Below are positions 32,118-39,007 of a DNA stretch of 46,519 nt, piece after piece. The notes below the pieces were generated by a model. The model did no database searches. It saw only the letters and a program-made list of their open reading frames with translations, and was not told the DNA's origin. This DNA is from a virus. Made by a program: the position numbers and the translations under genes. Numbering within the stretch: the stretch's first letter is position 1; every line of letters starts with the position of its first letter. The stretch covers positions 1-46,519 of IMG/VR virus record IMGVR_UViG_3300032955_000004; one strand, written 5' to 3'.

Positions 32118-32123
32118 ATTATA
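32118..32123 (-). promoter_or_regulatory. Leftward -10 box TATAAT for the HTH gene
   Basis: On the minus strand TATAAT is followed by GCCTGC and then the TTG start. The hexamer equals the sigma-70 consensus, but I see no good -35 at 16-18 bases. It lies in the same 36-base gap as a rightward GGCGATA, so the two promoters would interfere. Confidence 0.4.
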
Positions 32124-32133
32124 AGCCGCGCAG

Positions 32134-32140
32134 GGCGATA
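32134..32140 (+). promoter_or_regulatory. GGCGATA late-promoter candidate before tail protein
   Basis: GGCGATA, seven bases (GACGGTT), GTG. It lies in a 36-base divergent gap with the leftward HTH gene. No Shine-Dalgarno sequence. Confidence 0.55.
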
Positions 32141-32147
32141 GACGGTT

Positions 32148-34748
32148 GTGGCGTTCGATCCGATCGAAATCAAAATTGTTCCCAAGGGCCTGAACCTGGT
32201 CGCGCCCGGGGACCAGGTGGCGGAGGGGGACTGCCTCGACCTGACCGGGTGGTGGCCGGGATCGGCGGGGAGGCTGCAGCAGCAGAGAGGGGATCTGCTG
32301 AAGAACCAGGGCGGATCGGGCAACCTCAACTCGATCGAAGAGAGCGACGGCCTGATCTTCTTCGGAGACGTGACCGGCAATCTTTACTGGGGGGCGCAGG
32401 ATGGATCCGCGGGCACCCTGATCGGCACCGGTTACGATGGCAATCCGCTGGGCATGTGCGCCTATCAGCACATCCTCTGGGTGATGAACCGCAACAATCG
32501 GATGCGGTACGCGACCGGTCCCTATCTGAGCGGCGGAGCACCGGTAGCGAGTAATTGGGGAGTCGCCTCCGCCTGGCCGGCCAGCGGATCGCCACCGGTT
32601 CCAACTCCCCTCACCGGGCAGCTCTCCGGGGGTGGAGGGCTGGCCGACGGGGACCATTCCTGGTGGGTCACCTTCGTTGACCAGTACGGATACGAATCGG
32701 ACCCCAGCCCGGCATTGATCCTGGCATCCAGTAGTGGCCCTGCCACGCGTTCGGTGAACCTGGCGGGAGGTGGGACTACAGTCAGCCTGAACGCCGGACA
32801 GGGCGCTCTGTCGATGAATTTCGGCGCCTGGGCCAACGGCTGCCAACTCCTGGTGACCGGTGAAGGTTACCCCGACTGGCCCGCTTTACAGCCCTATACG
32901 TTGACCTATGTCAACACCAGTACGTTGACCATGAGCCCGGCCTGGGCGGGAGCCACCGGGACATTCACCGTCGAGATTTATTACCCGCCGAACAACGGGA
33001 AATGCACTATTCAACGGCCCGGGGTGGTGCCGGCGCCGGCAGGCTGGAATATTTACCATCAGAGCCCCGGGACAGACGGACCCTATCAGGTCAACCTGAA
33101 CGGACCACTGGTCTACACGGGAACCCCCACCGACCCGAATCAGCTGGCGCCGAATCTCTACATCGATTACGGAGACGCGGGCCACGGGCAGGACGATCAG
33201 ACGATCATGTCGGCGGATCTGCTGCTCGAGATGGATCACGATCCGCCGCCGGCCGCGATGGTGCTGGCGAACAAGACCTACAACGGCCGGCTGGTGGCGG
33301 CCAACACCGCGGATCATCCCAACCGGCTCTATTACACCAACCCGAATCAACCGAGTTATTTCCCGGGCTCCAACAATTCGCAGGTGGGCAACTGGGTGGA
33401 TATCGGCGATGACACCTCAGACGAAATTTTGCATGTGTCGGTGAAAGTGGGATACCTGCTGATCTACCGGCAGCGCTCGATCTGGCGGTGCATGGGGGAT
33501 CTGGGAGATGCCTCCAGCGTGATCGGGCCCCTGATTCCGAACATGGGCATAGCCGGCCCGAACTGCGTGGTCGGGACCAGCAACGGAGACATTGCGGTAG
33601 TGAGGCAGGGAATCCAGCTGGGGATCTATCGGGTGACCGACTGGGAGCAACGCATCTCGGGAAAAGTGGAAACGATTTTCAACGGGATGGGGTCGGAATG
33701 CTTCCTGCCGATCTCGGTCGCGAATAACAACCAGGCGGTATATAGCTGCGCCTTGGGATATGCGCTGGGGCGGCTCTGGTTCAGCTACCCGGAGGGGACG
33801 CCGGTCAACGCCACTTATCCGACCAGGACTTTGATCTGCGACGTGGAGCAGGATCAGTTTTCGTTCAGCGTGGCGGGACGCTGGTTCGCCACGAAAGACC
33901 AGGTGTTCGGGGCTTACCTGCACGGGACTCTGTTTTTTTTGGGGGCGGGACCGGACGGGTCGGTGGTGTCGATCGAGGACGGCCCGGGGCCGGTTGTGGC
34001 CCTGCCCGGATTCGTGGCGGCGGCGCCGAACCTCGCCTATCAATCGGGATACGTGGATGGGGGCAAGCCCGACCACGAGAAGACCTGGGGCGACCTGGTG
34101 ATCACCCACCAGACCTGCGGAGCATCGCTCAACGTGGAGGCGTTACTGAACAAAGGAACCCTGGCATTGCCACTGGGGACAATCCAGTCGACGCTGCCGT
34201 TCCCGGGAGCCAACCCGGCCACCAGTACGGTGCGGCAGATCATCCCGCTGGTTCAGGCGGGGAACCTTCCGATCGAAAGCTTCAACCTGGCGGTGCGGAT
34301 TTCGGGGCAGGGGCCCTCGACCTTTCCCGGCGCGATCATCGACAGCCCGATTATTCTGCACGCGATGCTGAAGCCGCGGAGGGCGGCTACCTGGGACTCG
34401 GGGCCCACCGATCATGGGGCGCCGGGAGCCAAGGTGATCGACACCGTGGAAGTGGATATCGACGCGCCGGCAGGGTTCACGTTGACGATTCAGTCCGACA
34501 TACCGGGCGGAATATTGACCCAGCAGACCACCTTGTCGAACGGGCTGACCAATGGGCGCCAGACGATCCGCATGGTGCTGGCCGGAGGTTCGGTATTGGG
34601 GCGCGTGCTGCGCTACCAGATCTACGCGAGCGGATCGCCGCCCTCTCCGTTCCTGTTGTACGGCGTGAGGCTCCGGGTGCTCGCATTGCCTGTATTCGTA
34701 GACGGGAGCATGGGAGATTTGTTCCTGACCGCTCCGATTCTTGCGTGA
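32148..34748 (+). CDS. Large tail protein (tail tubular/needle-type), 866 aa
   Basis: GTG 32148 gives MAFDPIEIKIVPKGLNLVAP. The protein is almost wholly beta-like, with repeated propeller-like elements (DGLIFFGDVTGNLYWGAQDG, GYLLIYRQRSIWRCMGDLGD, GDIAVVRQGIQLGIYRVTDW) as in podovirus tail hub or tubular B proteins. The last 135 residues form a beta-sandwich domain (KVIDTVEVDIDAPAGFTLTI, QTIRMVLAGGSVLGRVLRYQ) that recurs alone in the next two genes. No signal peptide. Confidence 0.55.
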   Translation: MAFDPIEIKIVPKGLNLVAPGDQVAEGDCLDLTGWWPGSAGRLQQQRGDLLKNQGGSGNLNSIEESDGLIFFGDVTGNLYWGAQDGSAGTLIGTGYDGNPLGMCAYQHILWVMNRNNRMRYATGPYLSGGAPVASNWGVASAWPASGSPPVPTPLTGQLSGGGGLADGDHSWWVTFVDQYGYESDPSPALILASSSGPATRSVNLAGGGTTVSLNAGQGALSMNFGAWANGCQLLVTGEGYPDWPALQPYTLTYVNTSTLTMSPAWAGATGTFTVEIYYPPNNGKCTIQRPGVVPAPAGWNIYHQSPGTDGPYQVNLNGPLVYTGTPTDPNQLAPNLYIDYGDAGHGQDDQTIMSADLLLEMDHDPPPAAMVLANKTYNGRLVAANTADHPNRLYYTNPNQPSYFPGSNNSQVGNWVDIGDDTSDEILHVSVKVGYLLIYRQRSIWRCMGDLGDASSVIGPLIPNMGIAGPNCVVGTSNGDIAVVRQGIQLGIYRVTDWEQRISGKVETIFNGMGSECFLPISVANNNQAVYSCALGYALGRLWFSYPEGTPVNATYPTRTLICDVEQDQFSFSVAGRWFATKDQVFGAYLHGTLFFLGAGPDGSVVSIEDGPGPVVALPGFVAAAPNLAYQSGYVDGGKPDHEKTWGDLVITHQTCGASLNVEALLNKGTLALPLGTIQSTLPFPGANPATSTVRQIIPLVQAGNLPIESFNLAVRISGQGPSTFPGAIIDSPIILHAMLKPRRAATWDSGPTDHGAPGAKVIDTVEVDIDAPAGFTLTIQSDIPGGILTQQTTLSNGLTNGRQTIRMVLAGGSVLGRVLRYQIYASGSPPSPFLLYGVRLRVLALPVFVDGSMGDLFLTAPILA

Positions 34749-34757
34749 AGCCATCCT

Positions 34758-34764
34758 GGCGATA
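34758..34764 (+). promoter_or_regulatory. GGCGATA late-promoter candidate before stand-alone domain gene
   Basis: GGCGATA, eight bases (GGCCGGGT), GTG. A second GGCGATA overlaps the first codons of the gene itself (34775-34781). Confidence 0.55.
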
Positions 34765-34772
34765 GGCCGGGT

Positions 34773-35117
34773 GTGGCGATACAAAAAGTCTTCGACTATA
34801 AGGAAGTCACCCTCGAGTACCGTTCGAACGGGCCGGCGACGTTCACTTTGAACACGGACATGCCCGGGGGCTCGATGGCCAGCCGCGTTGTGGCCACCCT
34901 TCCCTCGAGTGGAGGCATCGGCGCCAATCGCACGCAGACCATTGCGCTCGATGGCGTGCAGGGCACCATGTACCAGGTTCTGATCACGCCCGGCGCCGCC
35001 ACCCAATTCATCCCTCTCGCGGGAAAGCTCATGCTGCGGCCGATCGGCGTATACCTCGACGGATCGCTGACGCCGGCCGAACAGTGGATCACCCAGCCCA
35101 TCGCACCGGGGGTCTGA
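34773..35117 (+). CDS. Stand-alone tail beta-sandwich domain, 114 aa
   Basis: The protein (MAIQKVFDYKEVTLEYRSNG, PATFTLNTDMPGGSMASRVV, TQTIALDGVQGTMYQVLITP, LMLRPIGVYLDGS) aligns by eye with the C-terminal domain of the preceding tail gene and with the next gene. It is probably a small tail or fibre-attachment subunit. GTG start after a GGCGATA motif. Confidence 0.6.
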   Translation: MAIQKVFDYKEVTLEYRSNGPATFTLNTDMPGGSMASRVVATLPSSGGIGANRTQTIALDGVQGTMYQVLITPGAATQFIPLAGKLMLRPIGVYLDGSLTPAEQWITQPIAPGV

Positions 35118-35118
35118 C

Positions 35119-35655
35119 GTGGCCTCCGAAAAGTTAAAGCTTTACTCGAAGATCGAACTCGAGCTGATTTCGAACGGCAACGCCACGTTCACCTTGTTGA
35201 CGGATCTGCCTGGCGCGGGCATGGTGCAGCGGGTACAGACGAACGTGGGCCCTTCCCGGTGGACCGGCACCTTCGTCAGGGGCACCTGGACGTCGCGCCT
35301 GCCCTATAACACGCAGGGCCACCTGGTGCAGGCCATCCTGGCGCCCGCGTCGAACGTGCAGATTACGCTCTACCGGGCGCGGATCTGGGCGCGAGAATTA
35401 CCCCGCGGCGACTGGGAGTGGTTTCAGCTGCCGGTGATCGACACCCCGGTGGAGTTCGGTCCAGTGAACCTGCCGATTCCGCCGACCTCGGAAGAGTGGC
35501 GGGCGGCGAACCTCGTGATTCCACCGACGGCGGAAGAATGGCGCCCGGTGAACCTACCGATCCCTCCGACGAATGAGGAATGGAGGGCCGCGGAGCTTCC
35601 GATCAAGCCCACGGCTCCCGTTCCAGATTGGCTGAGTCTCGAGGTGGACAAGTGA
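35119..35655 (+). CDS. Tail beta-sandwich domain with 14-residue repeats, 178 aa
   Basis: Residues 1-100 repeat the domain of the previous gene (LYSKIELELISNGNATFTLL, TDLPGAGMVQRVQTNVG, ILAPASNVQITLYRARIWAR). The C-terminal part has three 14-residue units (NLPIPPTSEEWRAA, NLVIPPTAEEWRPV, NLPIPPTNEEWRAA) plus a degenerate fourth (ELPIKPTAPVPDWL). GTG start one base after the previous stop. The Pro/Trp repeats may act as a stalk or as docking sites. Confidence 0.6.
   Translation: MASEKLKLYSKIELELISNGNATFTLLTDLPGAGMVQRVQTNVGPSRWTGTFVRGTWTSRLPYNTQGHLVQAILAPASNVQITLYRARIWARELPRGDWEWFQLPVIDTPVEFGPVNLPIPPTSEEWRAANLVIPPTAEEWRPVNLPIPPTNEEWRAAELPIKPTAPVPDWLSLEVDK
35467..35592 (+). repeat. Three 42-base in-frame tandem repeats
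   Basis: The DNA encodes the three 14-residue units of the preceding entry; codons have diverged (for example CCGATTCCGCCG against CCGATCCCTCCG), so the repeats are kept for the protein sequence. Confidence 0.75.
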
Positions 35656-35996
35656 TTTCGGACCTTCCGCCGATACAGGGCATTTCACCATTTCTGCTCA
35701 CTGCGCTGAACGAACGGCTGCGCACGCTATCCACCCAGCTGGACGCAGCCCAGCGGGATCTGGCGGCCGCACAATCGCAGATCCAGAAGCTTCAGAACCA
35801 GAACGCGCCGGTGACCAGCGTGAACGGCAAGACGGGAGCGGTAACTCTGAGCGCAACGGACGTGAACGCCGCGCCGGACACGCCTGCAGGGACAAGCCAG
35901 CCCTTCATGAGCGGAGACAAATTGATCTCGGGCAAGCATGTGTCAGAGATCGTGCTCGACGACTATGGCCGGATCGTGAACCTGGGCTGGAGTTAG
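35652..35996 (+). CDS. Short tail fibre protein, 114 aa
   Basis: GTG 35652 overlaps the previous stop. A coiled coil (LNERLRTLSTQLDAAQRDLA, AAQSQIQKLQNQN) is followed by the classical tail-fibre sequence VTSVNGKTGAVTLSATDVNA, and it ends with ISGKHVSEIVLDDYGRIVNL. It is typical of a trimeric fibre segment. No signal sequence. Confidence 0.7.
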   Translation: MISDLPPIQGISPFLLTALNERLRTLSTQLDAAQRDLAAAQSQIQKLQNQNAPVTSVNGKTGAVTLSATDVNAAPDTPAGTSQPFMSGDKLISGKHVSEIVLDDYGRIVNLGWS

Positions 35997-36003
35997 TGCT
36001 CGT

Positions 36004-36010
36004 GGCGATA
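36004..36010 (+). promoter_or_regulatory. GGCGATA late-promoter candidate before acetyltransferase gene
   Basis: GGCGATA, eight bases (GAACAGGC), GTG start of the GNAT gene. No Shine-Dalgarno sequence. Confidence 0.55.
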
Positions 36011-36018
36011 GAACAGGC

Positions 36019-36609
36019 GTGGAAGTGTCTGTCAAATCGCCGTTCCCGTTCGAGGCCTTGCCGCGCGTCTGGGCATGGATTCAGGGATTCAGGCACAAGG
36101 TTGCGGACGATTTTTCGCCGGCCAGCTTGAGTGCCTTTGTGCGCCTCGAGGCGCAGAAATGGCCGCACCAGAAGACCTGGGCGATTTACGGAGACGGCGA
36201 GCTGGGCGGCCTGGTCACCTACGAGAAGGAGAACGAGTGGGTGGGCACCGCACACCTGCTGCTCAAGCCGGATTTCCAGGGGAAAGGTCTGGCGGTGAAA
36301 GCGCTGCGCCGGGCGTTCGCGGAGATGTTCGGTACCGGAATCGGGCGCCTGGTCTTTTACGTTTTAAGCGGCAATCTCGCGGTGGGCAGCCTGGTGGTGA
36401 ACCTGGGCGGCCGGCGCGAGGGATGCTTACGCAACCACACCCTGCAAAACGGAGTGCCGACAGACGTGTGGATCTACGGATTGATGAAGGAAGAATTCCG
36501 CGGAGGAGAAAAACATGAGCTTTCTGTTCGGCTCGACCAAGACGACCAACAGCAGCACGACGCCCACGTTGACGGGGCAGGGGCAGTCGCTCTACAACCA
36601 GCTGAATAA
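36019..36609 (+). CDS. GNAT-family acetyltransferase, about 165-196 aa
   Basis: The core GNAT pattern is visible: TWAIYGDGELGGLVTYEKEN, then GTAHLLLKPDFQGKGLAVKA (the acetyl-CoA-binding loop, here FQGKGLA), then FGTGIGRLVFYVLSGNLAVG (Asn as in the usual N..s...y). An acceptor is unknown; comparable genes occur in phages close to tail genes. The last 30 residues (HELSVRLDQDDQQQHDAHVD) overlap the next gene in another frame and look random, so the functional part probably ends near residue 165. Confidence 0.75.
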   Translation: MEVSVKSPFPFEALPRVWAWIQGFRHKVADDFSPASLSAFVRLEAQKWPHQKTWAIYGDGELGGLVTYEKENEWVGTAHLLLKPDFQGKGLAVKALRRAFAEMFGTGIGRLVFYVLSGNLAVGSLVVNLGGRREGCLRNHTLQNGVPTDVWIYGLMKEEFRGGEKHELSVRLDQDDQQQHDAHVDGAGAVALQPAE

Positions 36610-36985
36610 TTTCGGGACGAGCGTCCTGAACGATCCCATGGCCGGCTTGCAGCCGATCGAGAACGCCGGCATCCAGTCGATCAATTCGAGCTATGGAAAC
36701 ATCCCGCAAGCGATCTCGAAACAGATGGCGAGCCGGGGATACGGATCGAGCGGTGCGATGGGCGATGCGCTGTACAAGACTGAGCTCGGCCGGCTGGGTT
36801 CGATCGGCCAGTTGCAGGGACAGATGGCGCAACTGGCTTCCCAGAGGCAGATGCAGGCCGGCGGATTGATGGGGTCGATGTTAAACACCCAGGTGGGAAG
36901 CAACCAGCACAGCGTACAGACCACCATGGATCCGAGCGGCTTATTTTCGGCCCTGGGGACGATGTTGATGATGGGGGGAATGTAG
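36515..36985 (+). CDS. Internal virion protein, 156 aa (possible frameshift extension)
   Basis: GGAGGAG lies seven bases before ATG 36515. The protein is Ser/Gly/Gln/Met-rich (MSFLFGSTKTTNSSTTPTLT, QAISKQMASRGYGSSGAMGD, MAQLASQRQMQAGGLMGSML), typical of podovirus ejection or injection proteins. Just before the stop the DNA has a G-GGG-GGA heptamer (36973-36979), and the -1 frame continues as ordinary coding sequence for 47 codons. Confidence 0.65.
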   Translation: MSFLFGSTKTTNSSTTPTLTGQGQSLYNQLNNFGTSVLNDPMAGLQPIENAGIQSINSSYGNIPQAISKQMASRGYGSSGAMGDALYKTELGRLGSIGQLQGQMAQLASQRQMQAGGLMGSMLNTQVGSNQHSVQTTMDPSGLFSALGTMLMMGGM

Positions 36986-37122
36986 CCCCGGGCGTTAGCG
37001 GCCTGAGTTCCGGGGCTTTCAATTCCATGGTGGCCGACACGAATCCGATGGGCGCGGTCGACGACTTATACAGCAACATGCTGGCGGACCCGTCCAAGCT
37101 GGATCTGAGCTCGTTCTATTGA
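36973..37122 (+). other. Candidate -1 frameshift site and 47-codon extension
   Basis: At the slippery G-GGG-GGA a -1 slip would replace the stop ATG-TAG by AAT-GTA-GCC and continue to TGA at 37122. The added peptide reads NVAPGVSGLSSGAFNSMVAD and ends with DLYSNMLADPSKLDLSSFY. It has no Shine-Dalgarno start of its own, though an internal ATG exists. A missing G in the assembly (six instead of seven) would give the same fused product. Confidence 0.45.
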
Positions 37123-37132
37123 GGGGGAAAAG

Positions 37133-39007
37133 ATGGGAGCACTTGGCGGTTTAGCACAAGGATTACTCGCGGGGCGCGAACTGCGGATGCGGATGCAGAA
37201 AGCCATGGACGAGCACCAGGCATTGCAGCAGGAGATCGCGCAGAGGCAGCAGGCTATGGCGATGCAGGCTCATGATGCCGCCCTCAAGGTTCAGAACGAC
37301 AACCTGGACATGCTGCTGCGCGGCGGCAAACCTGTGACGAACGGAATGGTAGAGGACATGATGTCCTGGGAGCCCGGCAAAAGCCAGAATAGCCAGGGTC
37401 CGTCTTCCCAATCTCAGTCAGAGAATGCGTCTCAGGAAAGCCGGCTTCCCGTGCAGCAGGCTGGGATCAACGGCTATTCGACTTCTCCGCTCGATCAGTT
37501 GCGAGCGCAGGCCGGCGGTGGCGATCTTCCGCTCGACACGTCGCGTCTCGGGGGGCAGCAGCCTTCCGCGAGTGGAGGGGTGCCTCAGAGTTTTTCCTAC
37601 CTCCGGAAAGCCAAGGATGTGACGACAATCCCGGGACTGAACGGGGAGAAGTGGCAATACGAGATGCCAAGTCCGGAGGAGCAGATCGCGCGCCAGGCGC
37701 AGATGAAGGAAGCGGCGCAACTGCGCGAAAAACTGGGAGCTGCGAAAGCGGAGAGTGCCGCGGAGTTATTCCTGCGTAATCTGAAGGGGCAGAAAGCGCC
37801 CGACGACGTGGCCCAATTTTACGGCCTCGATCCAGCCAATCCGTACAACAAGTTCTATCCCGCCGAGCTCCAAAAGATGCGGAGTGATATGGCTGAAGCT
37901 CGGGCCAAGGGTATGGTGAAACTGGAGCCGGGAACCCTGTTGGACGACATAACCGGAGTGACCGGTGGCGCGCCAGTCAGCGGAGCAGTTCCGGGCGCAC
38001 CAATCGCCACCGGAGCAACCGGCCCATCAACTCCGGGCCAGGCAACGGCAGGAGCCCGCGTGGTGGCCACCGGAGGGCCGCCGCTGCCTACCGACGACTT
38101 CGGGAAATACTTCCTGCCGGCATTTACCGCCAAGACGCTGAACAAGCCTTTGGCCGAGGTAACGGCCCAGGACATGAAATCGCTCGATCCGGACCTGGTG
38201 AAAAAAGCGTTCGGGGAATTCAGCGCCGCCAAGGAATCGCCGGATACGGTGGCCATGCGAAAGCTCGCCATGGCTACCCAGTCGTTGCACGAGACCATGC
38301 TGAAGCTGCAAGCGGGGCAGATGCCCACGAGGGACGACGCCAAAGCAGCGGCGCAGATCGTGATCAACCATCAACTCTCGCCCCAGCAGGCCGCCACCAT
38401 GTACGGTGGATTCGGCACCCAGGGGCAGGCCTTCAAGCGGATGATGATGGGCGAAATCACCAAGATCGATCCGCAGTTCAACTTCGAGGAAGCGGAGTCG
38501 GAATACCAGCTCGCCAAGAGCCCGCAATTCCAGCAGACGGTGCGCTACATGGACTCGGTGCAGGAGTCGATCCCATTGGTGATCCAGAGAGCCCAGCAAC
38601 TGGCTAACGGGAACGTGCGCAGCATCAACTCCCTGCTGAACGCCGGCAAAAACCAGTTCAACAACATCGACCTGAAACGCTTCCAGACGGATCGATTGTT
38701 GGTGGCCGATGAGATAGCCAAGATCCTGCAAGGTGGCGGCACGGGAAGCGCCACCAGCGACGCCAAGCTGAACCAGGCCGGCGAGATCCTGAAGGCTTCC
38801 GACAGTCCGCAAGCAATCGCAGCCGGCCTCGGGGATGTGCAGCAATTGATCGGCTACCGGCGCAAGGCACTGACGCGGGGGACGTATCTGGAGCGCACCC
38901 AACTCCAGGCCGCGGGTGGTTTGACGGTGACCTACCAGGGCCACGATTACACGTTCAAAGATCAGGCCAGCATGGCCCAGTTCAAAAAAGACCAGGGGAT
39001 TCAGTAG
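37133..39007 (+). CDS. Large internal virion (ejection) protein, 624 aa
   Basis: GAGGGGGAAAAG precedes ATG 37133. The protein begins MGALGGLAQGLLAGRELRMR and is helical and Gln/Ala-rich with long coiled-coil sections (QKAMDEHQALQQEIAQRQQA, KLGAAKAESAAELFLRNLKG). Its size, composition and place just before another large protein fit the internal head proteins that podoviruses eject with DNA. No lytic transglycosylase motif is evident. The C-terminus has a compact segment (TRGTYLERTQLQAAGG then VTYQGHDYTFKD). Confidence 0.6.
   Translation: MGALGGLAQGLLAGRELRMRMQKAMDEHQALQQEIAQRQQAMAMQAHDAALKVQNDNLDMLLRGGKPVTNGMVEDMMSWEPGKSQNSQGPSSQSQSENASQESRLPVQQAGINGYSTSPLDQLRAQAGGGDLPLDTSRLGGQQPSASGGVPQSFSYLRKAKDVTTIPGLNGEKWQYEMPSPEEQIARQAQMKEAAQLREKLGAAKAESAAELFLRNLKGQKAPDDVAQFYGLDPANPYNKFYPAELQKMRSDMAEARAKGMVKLEPGTLLDDITGVTGGAPVSGAVPGAPIATGATGPSTPGQATAGARVVATGGPPLPTDDFGKYFLPAFTAKTLNKPLAEVTAQDMKSLDPDLVKKAFGEFSAAKESPDTVAMRKLAMATQSLHETMLKLQAGQMPTRDDAKAAAQIVINHQLSPQQAATMYGGFGTQGQAFKRMMMGEITKIDPQFNFEEAESEYQLAKSPQFQQTVRYMDSVQESIPLVIQRAQQLANGNVRSINSLLNAGKNQFNNIDLKRFQTDRLLVADEIAKILQGGGTGSATSDAKLNQAGEILKASDSPQAIAAGLGDVQQLIGYRRKALTRGTYLERTQLQAAGGLTVTYQGHDYTFKDQASMAQFKKDQGIQ

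Noticed and set aside
12330-36000. A shared -35 element upstream of the GGCGATA sites
   Set aside because: I compared about 35 bases before each copy by eye and found no consistent TAAA or other box.
12373-36010. GGCGATA as a Shine-Dalgarno variant
   Set aside because: It could pair weakly with the end of 16S rRNA as GGnGAT, but it has a mismatch, the spacing is too long, and other genes here use ordinary GGAG-type sites. Kept only as an alternative.
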